A stretch of 64,000 bases of DNA from Streptomyces cynarae (lineage in GTDB: Bacteria; Actinomycetota; Actinomycetes; Streptomycetales; Streptomycetaceae), in the NCBI RefSeq assembly GCF_025642135.1, contig NZ_CP106793.1, forward strand, positions 6,602,001-6,666,000. Reading direction: 5' to 3'. Every line of letters begins with the position of its first letter. Positions within the stretch are counted from its first letter, which is position 1. The notes below the pieces were generated by a model. The model was not told the DNA's origin. It saw nothing but the letters and a program-made list of their open reading frames with translations, and searched no databases. Below are positions 8,266 through 18,196 of the stretch, piece by piece. A program made the position numbers and the translations under genes.

Positions 8266-11200
8266 TCAGTAGACGTCCCGCACGTACCGCTTCTCCGCTG
8301 CCAGCTGCTTCACGTAAGCCGCCGCCTCCGCCTCGCTCAGGCCGCCGTGCAGGACGGCGATGTCCCGCAGCGCCTTGTCGACGTCCCTGGCCATGCGGGA
8401 GGCGTCCCCGCAGACGTAGAAGCGGGCGCCGTCCCGGAGCCAGTGCCACAGCTCGGGGCCGTGCTCGCGCATCCGGTCCTGGACGTAGACCTTGGCGCGC
8501 TGGTCGCGGGAGAAGGCGGTGTCGAGGCGCGTGAGCACGCCGTCCTCCCGCAGCTTCGTCAGCTCCTCCTCGTAGTAGAAATCGGTGGCGCGGTGCTGCT
8601 CGCCGAAGAACAGCCAGTTCGGCGCGGTGTGCCCGAGTTCGCGGCGTTCCTGGAGGAAACCGATGAAAGGGGCGACCCCGGTGCCGGGTCCGACCATCAC
8701 CATCGGGGTCGAGCCGTCCGTCGGCGGCCGGAAGTGGGGCGAGCGCTGCACGAAGACCGGCACCGGCGCATCGGGCTCCGCGTCGGCGAGGAAGCCGCCG
8801 CACACCCCGGCGCGGGGCCGCCCGCGCAGACTCTCGTAGCGCACCACGGACACGGTCAGCGACACCCGGTGGGGGTCGACGAGCGGGCTGGAGGAGATCG
8901 AGTACAGCCGCGGCTGCAACCGCTTGAGCACTCCGGCCCATTCCTCGGCCGAGGCCCGCACCGCGTACTCGGCCGCCACGTCGACGGCCTGCCGGCCCCA
9001 GCACCAGCGCGCCAGGCCGTCCTTGTTGTCGGGGCGCAGCAGTTGCCGCAGCTCCCGGTCGTCCCGGGTGCGTTCGGCGACGAAGCGCAGCAGGTCGGGG
9101 GTGATCCGGGTGATGTCGAGATGCCTGAGCAGTGCTTCGGCGAAGGGTATTTCCCCGGCTCCCGCGACCTCGACGGCGGCGGCGCGGTCGATGCCCGTCA
9201 CCTCCAGCCACTCCTCAACGAGCGCGGGGGAGTTGACCGGGCGCACACCGAGCGCGTCCCCGGTCTCGTACGTGAGGCCGGTCCCGCTGGTGTCGAAGGT
9301 GAACCGGCGCACCTCCTTGCCCGCTCCGGGCAGGCTGAGCAGCCGGTTGCCGACGAGGCGGGCGGTCGCCGGGGCGGGCTTGGCGGCTTCGGTTGCGCGG
9401 GGCCGCCGCCGGGGCGCCGCCGAGCGCCGTGAGGACCGACTCGAGCCAGGCGTCCGCGGACGGCTCGTAGTCGGGTTCGCAGTCGGTGCGCGGAGCCAGG
9501 CGCACCCCGCCCAGCTCCTGCATGCGCGCGTCCAGGCGGCGCCCGTGTCCGCAGAAGTCGTCGTACGACGAGTCGCCGAAGGCCAGCACGGCGAAGCGCA
9601 CACCGTCCAGGCGCGGAGCCTCATGGCCGGAGAGGGCGTCCCAGAAGCCGGAGCCGTTGTCGGGCGCGTCGCCGTCGCCGAACGTGCTCGTGATCAGCAA
9701 AAGATCGGCACCATGCGGCAGTCGCCCGACGTCGGCCTCGTCCATGCCGACCAGGGTGGTCCGGTGTCCGGTCGCGGTGAGCCGCTGGGCGGTGGCCGTG
9801 GCGAACTCCTCCGCGTTCCCGGTCTGCGAGGCCCACAGCACGACGACCTCACGGCCGGCCGGCTCCCGGCCTTCGGGCGCGCTGCCGGCCCGGGAGTACA
9901 TGCCGGCGAGGACGCCGTTGACCCACAGGGCGTGCTCCGGGCTGAAGGGCGCGTCCGGCGGCAGCACGGGCACCCCGGGGGCGCCGGAACCGAGGCCCGC
10001 GAGGAAGCCGGTGAGGTACTGGCGCTCCTGGGCGCTCAGGACCGGCGGAGGGGCGGGGGTGAGGCCGAAGGGGTCGGCGGCGGTCGGGGCGACGGGAACC
10101 GGGACCCGCGTGACCGCCGGGACGGGGCCGCCGAGGGCCGGCCGGCTCGGCGACCTTCGCCAGCGCCACCGCGCACACCTTGAACTCCGGCTGGAAGGAG
10201 ACCGGGTCGAGCGCGTCATTTGTCACCGCGTTGACGCTCAGATATTCGCCGAACAGGTCGTTCCAGTGGAAGGGGGCGAAACAGCACCCCGGCCGCACCC
10301 GGTCCGTCACCACCGCGGGCAGCACGGCCCGCCCGCGCCGCGAGGCCACCTCCACCCGGTCGCCGTCCGAGATCCCGAGCGCGGCCGCGTCCTCGGGGTG
10401 CATCTCCACGAAGGGCCCCGGGTTGAGCTTGTTGAGCTTCTCGACCTTCCCCGTCTTGGTCAGCGTGTGCCACTGGTGCTGCACCCGCCCGGTGTTCAGC
10501 AGGAACGGGAAGTCGTCGTCCGGCAGTTCGGCGGGCGGCATGTGGGGGCGCGCGTGGAACACGGCCCGGCCGCTCGGAGTGGGAAACGTCAGCCCGCCGT
10601 CGACGTACCGGATCGGATTGCGCGACGGACCGTCCTCCCGGGCGGCCGGCCACTGCACGGGCCCGGTCCGCAGCCGGTCGTAGGTCACCCCGCGCAGGTC
10701 CCAACCCGTCTTCGGGTTCCAGGCGCGCTTGATCTCCTCGAAGACCTCCTCGGCGCTGTCGTAGGAGAAGCCCTCCGCGTACCCCATCTCGCGCGCGACC
10801 GCCGCGATCAGCCGCCAGTCGGCCATCGCCTCGCCCGGCGGGTCCAGCGCCGGCCGGGCGAGGGTCAGCCCGCGCTCGCTGTTGACGAGGACGCCCTCTG
10901 CCTCGGCCCACAGCGCGCCGGGAAGGACCACGTCGGCGTAGGCGTTGGTCTCGGTCTCGGCGAAGACGTCCTGGGCGACGACGAACTCGGCGGCCTCCAG
11001 GCCCTCGATGACCGTCTTCCGGTTGGCCACGGACGCCACGGGGTTGGTGCACATGATCCAGCAGGCCTTGATATCGCCGTCCGCCATCTTCTGGAACATC
11101 TCGACGGTCCCGCGCCCCACCCCGTCCGCACGCACCGTGCCCGGCTGGAGCCCCCACAGCTCCTCGACGAACGCCCGCTCCTCCTCCACGAGCACCGACC

Positions 11201-12284
11201 GCTGACCCGGCAGCCCCGGCCCCATGTAGCCCATCTCGCGGCCGCCCATGGCGTTGGGCTGCCCGGTCAGGGAGAACGGGCCGCTGCCCGGACGGCAGAT
11301 CGCGCCGGTCGCGAGGTGCAGGTTGACGAGCGCGTTGGTGTTCCAGGTGCCGTGCGTGGACTGGTTGAGCCCCATGGTCCAGCAGCTCGTCCACTCCTTC
11401 GACTCGCCGATGAGCCGGGCCGCCCGGCGGATGTCCTCCTCGGCCAGGCCCGTGATCCCGGCGACCGCGGCGGGCGTGTAGTCGGCGAGGAAGGCGGGCA
11501 TCGCCTCCCAGCCCTCGGTGTGCCGGGCGATGAAGCCCTCGTCCGTGTGCCCGTTCTCGTGCAGCAGGTGCAGCAGCCCGTTGAGCAGGGCGAGATCGGT
11601 GCCGGGCCGGATCTGCAGGAAGAGGTCCGCCTTCGCGGCGGTCGCGGTGCGCCGGGGGTCGACGACGATCAGCTTGGCGCCCGCCTTGACCCGGTCCATG
11701 AGACGCAGGAACAGGATCGGATGGCAGTCGGCCATGTTCGAGCCGATGACCAGGAAGACATCCGCCTCGTCCAGGTCGTCGTACGATCCCGGCGGCCCGT
11801 CGGCGCCCAGCGACAGCTTGTATCCGGCACCCGCGCTCGCCATGCACAACCGCGAGTTCGACTCGATCTGGTTGGTCCGTACGAAGCCCTTGGCCAGCTT
11901 GTTGGCGAGGTACTGCGCCTCCAGGCTCAGCTGGCCCGACACATAGAACGCGACGGCGTCCGGACCGTGCTCGTCGACGATCTCGCGGAGCCGGCGGGCG
12001 GTCTCGCGCACGGCCGCGTCCACGGGAGCGGGCACCGGCTCCGCGCCCCGGTCGTCGCGCACGAGCGCCGTGGTCAGCCGGCCGGGCGCGGCCAGCATGT
12101 CCGCGGTGGTGGCGCCCTTGGTGCACAGCCGGCCGCGGTTGGCCGGGTGCTCCTTGTCGCCGGACGCCTTGACGACACGGCGGCGGCCGTCGGGACCGGT
12201 CGCGACGTCGAGCACGATCCCGCAGCCGACGCCGCAGTACGAGCAGACGGTCCGTATCTGCTGCGTTCCGGGGCTCGTGGTCAT
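8266..12284 (-). pseudogene. Fused assimilatory nitrate reductase / flavodoxin / FNR, two frameshifts
   Basis: Single long gene for a bifunctional nitrate reductase with its own NADPH electron chain. Piece 1 (12284 to about 10146) is a molybdopterin oxidoreductase with an N-terminal 4Fe-4S motif (CSYCGVGC plus RLCTKG) and the Moco and TOBE-like C-terminal domains. Piece 2 (about 10146-9400) is a flavodoxin domain ([26 protein letters not shown]). Piece 3 (about 9400-8266) is a ferredoxin-NADP reductase domain (RLYSISSSP, GPGTGVAPF, ending RYVRDVY). The pieces lie in three different frames. Each join needs one base removed, at about 10140-10148 and 9397-9405, both in GC repeats at domain linkers. 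Intact fusions of about 1340 residues exist in Streptomyces. It is either a real double frameshift or sequence error. It needs molybdenum, supplied by modABC nearby. Confidence 0.85.
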
Positions 12285-12529
12285 GTCGACGACCGTACGA
12301 ATTGCCCGTTACGCGGATGTCACGCGCCGCGATCTTGAGCCGTTACGCGCGCTGCACAGCGGGCACGGGGCCGGTGTGAGGCGACGCCGACGCGGACTGG
12401 AGGGGCGCCGTCGGGTCGGAGTGACGGAAGGGAGTGTCGCGGTCCGTGTCGCTGTTGGGCCGAACGGGTGACCATGCGCAACAATTGCCCGGTGCAGACG
12501 ATGAGTGCGAGCCGACACGGGGAGGGCCG

Positions 12530-12919
12530 GTGAACAGCCACGATGTCACCGACGAACAGTGGGAAGGGCTCGCTCAGGTGGTTCCGCTGCGGGGCCGGGA
12601 CGCCTGGCCGTCAGCGGTCGGCCACCGCGCGCTGCCCGAGGCGCAGACCGAGGCGCGCCGCCGCTTCGTCGTCCTGAGGGTCAATGTGTTCGCGGACGCC
12701 CGCGACGTCGCCGAGACCCTGATGGCGGGCGTGCCGGTCCTGCTCGACCTCACCGGTGCGGAGACGGACGTCGCCAAGCGGGTCCTGGACTTCAGCACGG
12801 GCGTCGTCTTCGGCCTGTCCAGCGGGATGCACCGGGTGGACCGCAACGTGTTCCTGCTGACGCCGCGGGGCACGGAAGTGCGGGGACTGATGGAGGAGGC
12901 AGGGGTCCCGGGGGTCTGA
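12530..12919 (+). CDS. SepF-like cell division protein
   Basis: Cytoplasmic protein of 129 residues with the SepF core fold that links FtsZ filaments to the membrane. The conserved region runs from LRVNVFADARDVAETLMAGVPVL through AKRVLDFSTGVVFGLSSG to RVDRNVFLLTP (about residues 45-118), matching the SepF dimer domain. The N-terminal amphipathic membrane helix of canonical SepF is not obvious; the N-terminus is acidic. Streptomyces carry additional SepF paralogues away from the ftsZ cluster, and this looks like one of them. The GTG start at 12530 is set by GGAGG at 12521; an earlier start is possible but lacks family similarity. Confidence 0.8.
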   Translation: MNSHDVTDEQWEGLAQVVPLRGRDAWPSAVGHRALPEAQTEARRRFVVLRVNVFADARDVAETLMAGVPVLLDLTGAETDVAKRVLDFSTGVVFGLSSGMHRVDRNVFLLTPRGTEVRGLMEEAGVPGV

Positions 12920-13022
12920 GCCGGGGTGTGAGTCCCCGACGGGCCCGACCGGTCGCTCGATCGTAGGAAGCCCGCGGGGCCGGAACGGTTCGCCGGTCGG
13001 CAGGAGACCTACGGTCCCGGAT

Positions 13023-14200
13023 ATGACCCTGTCACCTGCGCCACCCGTGCCCGCTGCCCCTGAGCAAGCCGCTGCCGCCGACCTGCGTCCGGACCGGCCG
13101 TGCGTCACCGAACTGCGCCTGTCCGCCTTCGCCGGGCATCGGCGGGCCGCCTTTCCACTGGGCCGGTTGACGCTGTTCACCGGGCCGAGCGGTTCGGGCA
13201 AGTCGCGCGCGTTGCAGGCGTACGGGGCTCTCGCGCGGCTCGGCGGCGGTGCGGAGCTGGCCGAGGTGTTCCCCGACCCGGTGGCCTGCGTCCCCGAGCG
13301 GGCGCGGCCCGACGCCCAGTGGCGGCGCGGCTTCCGGATCGGCTGCACGGCCGACGGCCCTCAGGGACCCGTCCGGCTCGACGTCGCCGTGCAGGCCGAG
13401 CCCGAACTGCGCATCGTCGGCGAACGGTTGACGTCCGGCGGTCTCGTACTGCTGGAGACCGCACTGCGCGACCCGAGCCGCCCGGTGGTGCAGGCGGCCT
13501 GGCACACCGCCGGCGCCTCCCCGGTCACCCGGGGGCCGCTCCCCGACGACCGTCTCGGCACCGCCCTGCTGCCGCTGCGCGTCGCGGGCAGGACCGACGG
13601 CCAGCGCAGGGTGCTCGCCGCCGCCGAGCAGATGGTGGTCGCCCTGCGCTCGGTCTTCGCCTGCGACCCCAGCCCCCGCCGGATGCGCGCCCCCGTCCCA
13701 CTGGGCGCGGGCGGCTGCTGCCGGACTGCTCCAACCTCGCGGACGTCCTGTGGCGCACGCGCGCGGAGTGCGGCCGGCGGCACGCCCTGCTGACGGCGGC
13801 GGTCGCCGCCGGGTGCGCGGGGGAAGTCGTCGACCTGCTGGCGGAGCCGCTCGGCGACGGCACGGTCCGAGCGCTGCTCGACCGGGGCGACGGACGGCGC
13901 ACCCCGCTGAAGCTGCTGGGCGACGGCGAACTGCGGTACGTGGCCCTGGCCCTCGTCCTGCTCACCGGCCCGGGCGTCCTGGAGGTCGACCCGGTGGGGG
14001 AGGTGCCGGCGGCACTGCAGACCCTCACGGTCCTGGCGGACGGCTTCGACCGCCGCATGGACCGGCTCCAGGCACGCGAACTGCTCCAGCTGGCGGCGCG
14101 GATGTGCGAGCGGGGCCACATCCGGCTGGTGGGCGCGGTGAGCGAGACGTCCCTGGCGGCGGGGGTGGACGGGGCGACGGTGGTAGACCTGAGCGCGTGA
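13023..14200 (+). pseudogene. P-loop ATPase (AAA15/SMC-like), one frameshift
   Basis: ATP-binding protein of about 392 residues if repaired. The Walker A loop is FTGPSGSGKSRAL at about residue 61. The second half holds LKLLGDGELRYVALALVLL, a signature-like segment, and a late VLEVDPVGEVPA stretch where Walker B would fall. The reading frame breaks at about 13710: the first part reads ...PVPLGAGG, then the continuation RLLPDCSNLADVLWRTR lies one frame away. Adding a single G in the run at 13708-13712 restores the frame. The function is unknown. The end overlaps the next gene by GTGA, so the full-length gene was probably translated recently, or the shift is a base-calling error. Confidence 0.7.
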
Positions 14201-14550
14201 CAGAGGAACCCGGGCAGCCCAAGGACCTGACCGTGGCGCGGCTGCAGCGCCGGCTCGCCGACTTCGCGGCCGCCCGCGCCTGGCAGCCGTACCACACCCC
14301 CAAGAACCTGGTGGCGGCGCTCAGCGTGGAGGCGTCCGAACTCGTCGAGATCTTCCAGTGGTTGACGCCGGAGGAGTCCGCGCGGGTCATGGAGGACCCC
14401 GACACGGCCCACCGGGTCACGGACGAGGTCGCGGACGTCCTGGCGTACCTGCTCCAGCTCTGCGAGGTACTGGGCATCGACGCGCTGGCGGCACTGGACG
14501 CGAAGATCGACCGCAACGAGGAGAGGTTTCCGGCGCCCGGGAAGGACTGA
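14197..14550 (+). CDS. MazG-like nucleotide pyrophosphohydrolase
   Basis: All-alpha NTP pyrophosphohydrolase of 117 residues. The metal-binding motif is visible: E and E in SVEASELVEIFQW (about residues 46-58) and D/E in DEVADVLAYLLQLCEVL (about residues 75-91). This spacing is closest to the RS21-C6/MazG-like dCTP-pyrophosphatase group, which cleans non-canonical or excess dNTPs. The GTG start overlaps the stop of the upstream ATPase, so the two were co-transcribed. Confidence 0.85.
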   Translation: MTEEPGQPKDLTVARLQRRLADFAAARAWQPYHTPKNLVAALSVEASELVEIFQWLTPEESARVMEDPDTAHRVTDEVADVLAYLLQLCEVLGIDALAALDAKIDRNEERFPAPGKD

Positions 14551-14724
14551 CCGCAGGAGCTCGATCGTCACTCTCCGGAGTCGTTGAGTTGTCCACATCC
14601 CCCTTGTTGTCCACAGATTTCGTACCAGCTCTGGCTTTTCGGCCCGACTGCACTCACTCTGGGTAGTGGACACCGGAGTTCGGGCAGACGCGGGAACGTG
14701 CGTCGGACAGAGCGGGGGCAGGGC

Positions 14725-15201
14725 ATGGATGCGGTGCGGCTCATCGTGGCGAGCAGGCGCGCCCTGGCGGGGAGCGAGGACGGGCTGAGGATCATGACGG
14801 AGGCGTGGCAGGCGTACGCCCTGGCACAGGCGATCGGCAGCCGCCTGGCGGTCTCGGGCCCACCCGAACTGCGCGGCGAGGCACTGGGGTTGACGGAGCT
14901 GGCGGGCAGGGGCTGCGGCGTGCTGGACACACCGCCCGTCGACATGGCCGATCTGCGCGCGGCCCAGCTCACCGAGCTGGGCGACGCCCGCAAGGCGCTT
15001 TTGGACCTCGGCTCCCTCCTCATGGAACTGGGCATGGCCCTCGTCGCGGTGGCGAGCGCGGCGGACGACGAGGGCACGTACTGGCAGTGCATGGAGGCGA
15101 TAGACGCGGCGGACGAGTCGAGGGACCGGGTCAGGGAGATGCTGCGCAGACTGACGGCGAGAGACGGCGAGATACGGGAGCGGGACCGGGCGGCGGGCTG
15201 A
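14725..15201 (+). CDS. Conserved hypothetical helical protein
   Basis: Soluble, helix-rich protein of 158 residues that I recognise as a Streptomyces family without a known role. It begins MDAVRLIVASRRALAG, has two predicted long amphipathic helices with few aromatic residues, and ends in a charged segment (DRVREMLRRLTARDGEIRERD). No catalytic motif, membrane segment or signal is seen. The ATG at 14725 follows a GGGGGCAGGG stretch. The 174 bases upstream hold no other gene. Confidence 0.65.
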   Translation: MDAVRLIVASRRALAGSEDGLRIMTEAWQAYALAQAIGSRLAVSGPPELRGEALGLTELAGRGCGVLDTPPVDMADLRAAQLTELGDARKALLDLGSLLMELGMALVAVASAADDEGTYWQCMEAIDAADESRDRVREMLRRLTARDGEIRERDRAAG

Positions 15202-15245
15202 GTGACGGCACCGTCCGCGCCGCGGCCCCGGCAGCGGTGCGGGGC

Positions 15246-15428
15246 TCAGCCCCGGTCGCCGTCGCCGGTCTTCGGCCCCCGCAGCTCTGCCCCCAGTTCC
15301 GTCAGGTCCGCGGTGAGCGCCGCCATCAGCCTCTCCATCCGCTCCAGCAGCCCCTCGGGCTGCCCGGAGGCAGCCTCGTGCGGCACCCCGCCGGGGGACG
15401 CGGCTTCCTGGGACATGTGCTGGGACAT
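15246..15428 (-). CDS. Small hypothetical protein
   Basis: Sixty-residue protein starting MSQHMSQEAASPGG. An acidic, amphipathic helix (GLLERMERLMAALTADLTEL) follows, and the tail is hydrophilic. A clear GAGGAGGT ribosome site lies about 5 bases before the ATG at 15428, which supports translation. No family is recognised. It is convergent with the preceding hypothetical gene and divergent from the LLM oxidoreductase. Confidence 0.5.
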   Translation of the reverse strand: MSQHMSQEAASPGGVPHEAASGQPEGLLERMERLMAALTADLTELGAELRGPKTGDGDRG

Positions 15429-15639
15429 GAGACCTCCTCGGCCCTGACGCCCCCGGGCGCGGCCGCCGGCGACGGGTGCCGGGCGGTCCGGCTCCGCACC
15501 AGCAACGATCACCACCGGACACGGTCACCGATCATCCGTACATCGGCCCGTCGGATGGACGGATTTTCACCCGCTCGGGGCCGGAGGGCAGCGGCGGGAG
15601 AGTTCGGTCGACCGGTGATCGACCGTGCAGGATGGAGGT

Positions 15640-16563
15640 ATGGATCTTCGCATCTTCACCGAGCCCCAGCAGGGCGCCACCTACGAGACCCTCCTCGCCG
15701 TCGCCAAGGCCACCGAGGACCTCGGCTTCGACGCCTTCTTCCGCTCCGACCACTATCTGAAGATGGGCAACGTGAACGGCCTCCCCGGCCCCACCGACGC
15801 CTGGATCACCTTGGCGGGCCTCGCCCGTGAGACCAAGCGCATCCGCCTCGGCACGCTGATGACCGCCGCCACCTTCCGGCTTCCCGGCGTCCTCGCCATC
15901 CAGGTCGCCCAGGTCGACCAGATGTCCGGCGGACGCGTCGAACTGGGCCTGGGCGCGGGCTGGTTCGAGGAGGAGCACAGGGCGTACGGGATCCCGTTCC
16001 CGACCGAGAAGTTCGCCCGCCTCGAGGAGCAGCTGGAGATCGTCACCGGGCTGTGGGCGACCAAGACCGGCGAGACCTTCGACTTCCACGGAAAGTACTA
16101 CGACCTGACCGACTCGCCCGCCCTGCCCAAGCCCGCCCAGGACAGGATCCCGGTGCTCATCGGGGGCCACGGCGCCACCCGCACCCCGCGGCTCGCCGCC
16201 CGGTACGCCGACGAGTTCAACATCCCGTTCGGGTCGATCGAGGACAGCGAGCGCCAGTTCGGCCGGGTCCGGGCCGCCGCAGAGGAGGCCGGACGGCACC
16301 CGGACGCCCTGACGTACTCCACGGCGCTCGTGGTCTGCGTCGGCAAGGACGACCAGGAGGTGGCGCGTCGTGCCGCCGCGATCGGCCGCGAGGTCGACGA
16401 GCTGAAGGCCAACGGGCTGGCGGGCACCCCGGCCGAGGTCGTCGACAAGATCGGCCGGTACGCGGAGATCGGCGCCCGGCGCGCCTACCTCCAGATCCTC
16501 GACCTGGACGACCTGGACCACCTGGAGCTGATCTCCTCCCGGGTCCAGTCCCAGGTGAAGTAG
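15640..16563 (+). CDS. F420-dependent LLM-class oxidoreductase
   Basis: Cytosolic TIM-barrel oxidoreductase of 307 residues in the luciferase-like monooxygenase superfamily, actinobacterial F420-using branch. Features are FFRSDHYLKMG near residue 35, GTLMTAATFRLPGVLAIQVAQVD in the second barrel strand region, the glycine-rich GGRVELGLGAGWFEEEH, and IPVLIGGHGATRTPRLAARYAD, which binds cofactor phosphate. The substrate cannot be told from sequence. The ATG at 15640 has GGAGG 6 bases upstream. A GC-rich hairpin follows the stop, so it is probably monocistronic. Confidence 0.85.
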   Translation: MDLRIFTEPQQGATYETLLAVAKATEDLGFDAFFRSDHYLKMGNVNGLPGPTDAWITLAGLARETKRIRLGTLMTAATFRLPGVLAIQVAQVDQMSGGRVELGLGAGWFEEEHRAYGIPFPTEKFARLEEQLEIVTGLWATKTGETFDFHGKYYDLTDSPALPKPAQDRIPVLIGGHGATRTPRLAARYADEFNIPFGSIEDSERQFGRVRAAAEEAGRHPDALTYSTALVVCVGKDDQEVARRAAAIGREVDELKANGLAGTPAEVVDKIGRYAEIGARRAYLQILDLDDLDHLELISSRVQSQVK

Positions 16564-16588
16564 CCCGGAAGGGCCCCGGAGACGTGTG

Positions 16589-16612
16589 CGCCCCGCCCCT
16601 CGGGGTGGGGCG
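16589..16612. terminator. Hairpin after the LLM oxidoreductase gene
   Basis: An almost perfect GC stem (CGCCCCGCCCC against GGGGTGGGGCG) lies 25 bases past the stop at 16563 and before the hen1 start at 16667. There is no T-run, as is common for terminators in this genus. Confidence 0.5.
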
Positions 16613-16666
16613 GCACGGTTCGAAATCCGGTGGTCCCCGGTGCCCCGGGACCGGGAGACTCGGGGC

Positions 16667-18196
16667 ATGTTCCTGACCATCGGCACTACCGGCACGCCCG
16701 AACGCCCCGCGACCGACCTCGGCTTCCTGCTGCACAAGCACCCCGACACCGCGCAGGCGTTCTCGACCTCCTACGGCACGGCGCACGTCCTCTACCCCGA
16801 GGCGGACGCCGAGCGCTGCACGGCCGCGCTGCTGCTGGAGGTCGACGCGGTGGCGCTGGTGCGCAGGGGCAAGGGCAAGGGCCGCGGTGGCGCGCCCGAC
16901 GCGGCGCTCGCGCAGTACGTCAACGACCGCCCCTACGCGGCGTCCTCCCTGCTCGCCGTGGCGCTGAGCAATGTGTTCTCCACCGCGATGAGGGGCGTGT
17001 GCAAGGCCCTGCCGGGGCGCGCCGAGCAGCCGCTGCCGTTGCGCATCGAGATACCCGCGCTGCCGGCCCGCGGCGGACCGGCTCTCGTGGTGCGGCTGTT
17101 CGAGCCCCTGGGATGGGCGGTCACCGCCGAACCGGTCGCGCTGGACGCCGAGTTCCCGGAGTGGGGCGACTCCCGCTATGTGCGTCTCGTTCTGGAGTCC
17201 GACACCCTGACCCTGGCGCAGGCCCTGCGCCACCTGTACGTGCTGCTGCCCGTCCTCGACGACGCCAAGCACTACTGGGTCTCCTCCGAGGAGGTCGACA
17301 AGCTGCTGCGGGCCGGTGAGGGCTGGCTGCCCGACCACCCGGAGCAGAAGTTGATCACCAGCCGCTACCTGGCGCGCCGCTGGTCGCTGACCCGGCAGGC
17401 GATGGAGCGGCTGGAGCTGGTGCGGCTCGCGGAGACGGACGACAGCGAGGTGGAGGAGATCGACAACGCGGTCCTGGAGGCCGAGGCCGCGGTCGAGGAG
17501 GCCGGCGACGCGGTCGCGGAGGAGACCGGGACGGAGGAGAAGCCGGTCCCGCTCGCCGTGCAGCGCAGGGAGGCCATCGTCGCGGCGCTGACGGAGTCCG
17601 CCGCCGCCCGGGTCCTGGACCTCGGCTGCGGGCAGGGCCAGTTGGTGCAGGCACTGCTGAAGGACGCACGGTTCACCGAGATCGTCGGTGTCGACGTGTC
17701 GATACGCGCGCTCACCATCGCCTCCCGGCGGCTGAAACTGGACCGCATGGGGGAGCGGCAGGCGTCCCGCGTCAGGCTCTTCCAGAGTTCGCTGGCGTAC
17801 ACCGACCGCCGGCTCAAGGGGTACGACGCCGCCGTGCTGAGCGAGGTGATCGAGCACGTCGACCTGCCCCGGCTGTCCGCCCTGGAGTACGCGGTGTTCG
17901 GCGCGGCCCGCCCGCGCACGGTCCTCGTGACGACGCCGAACGTCGAGTACAACGTGCGCTGGGAGAGCCTGCCGGCCGGCCACGTACGGCACGGGGACCA
18001 CCGCTTCGAGTGGACGCGGAAGGAGTTCCGCGCCTGGGCGGGCCGGGTCGCCGAGCGGCACGGATACACCGTCGAGTTCCGGCCCGTGGGCCCCGACGAC
18101 CCCGAGGTGGGACCGCCGACGCAGATGGCCGTGTTCACCCTGCCCACCACGACCACCGCCACCACGACCACCGCGAAGGAGGGGAAGGCAGCATGA
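16667..18196 (+). CDS. hen1: 3'-terminal RNA ribose 2'-O-methyltransferase Hen1
   Basis: RNA-repair enzyme of 509 residues that methylates the 2'-OH at an RNA cleavage site before or during ligation, protecting the repaired RNA from being cut again. The N-terminal half (about residues 1-235) is the Hen1-specific domain that binds and activates Pnkp. A Glu-rich linker follows. The methyltransferase begins with VLDLGCGQGQ at about residue 315. The Mn-binding residues are visible in SEVIEHVD (about 391-398) and in GDHRFEW (about 442-448). A Thr-rich tail ends the protein. It overlaps the pnkp start by ATGA. Confidence 0.95.
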   Translation: MFLTIGTTGTPERPATDLGFLLHKHPDTAQAFSTSYGTAHVLYPEADAERCTAALLLEVDAVALVRRGKGKGRGGAPDAALAQYVNDRPYAASSLLAVALSNVFSTAMRGVCKALPGRAEQPLPLRIEIPALPARGGPALVVRLFEPLGWAVTAEPVALDAEFPEWGDSRYVRLVLESDTLTLAQALRHLYVLLPVLDDAKHYWVSSEEVDKLLRAGEGWLPDHPEQKLITSRYLARRWSLTRQAMERLELVRLAETDDSEVEEIDNAVLEAEAAVEEAGDAVAEETGTEEKPVPLAVQRREAIVAALTESAAARVLDLGCGQGQLVQALLKDARFTEIVGVDVSIRALTIASRRLKLDRMGERQASRVRLFQSSLAYTDRRLKGYDAAVLSEVIEHVDLPRLSALEYAVFGAARPRTVLVTTPNVEYNVRWESLPAGHVRHGDHRFEWTRKEFRAWAGRVAERHGYTVEFRPVGPDDPEVGPPTQMAVFTLPTTTTATTTTAKEGKAA

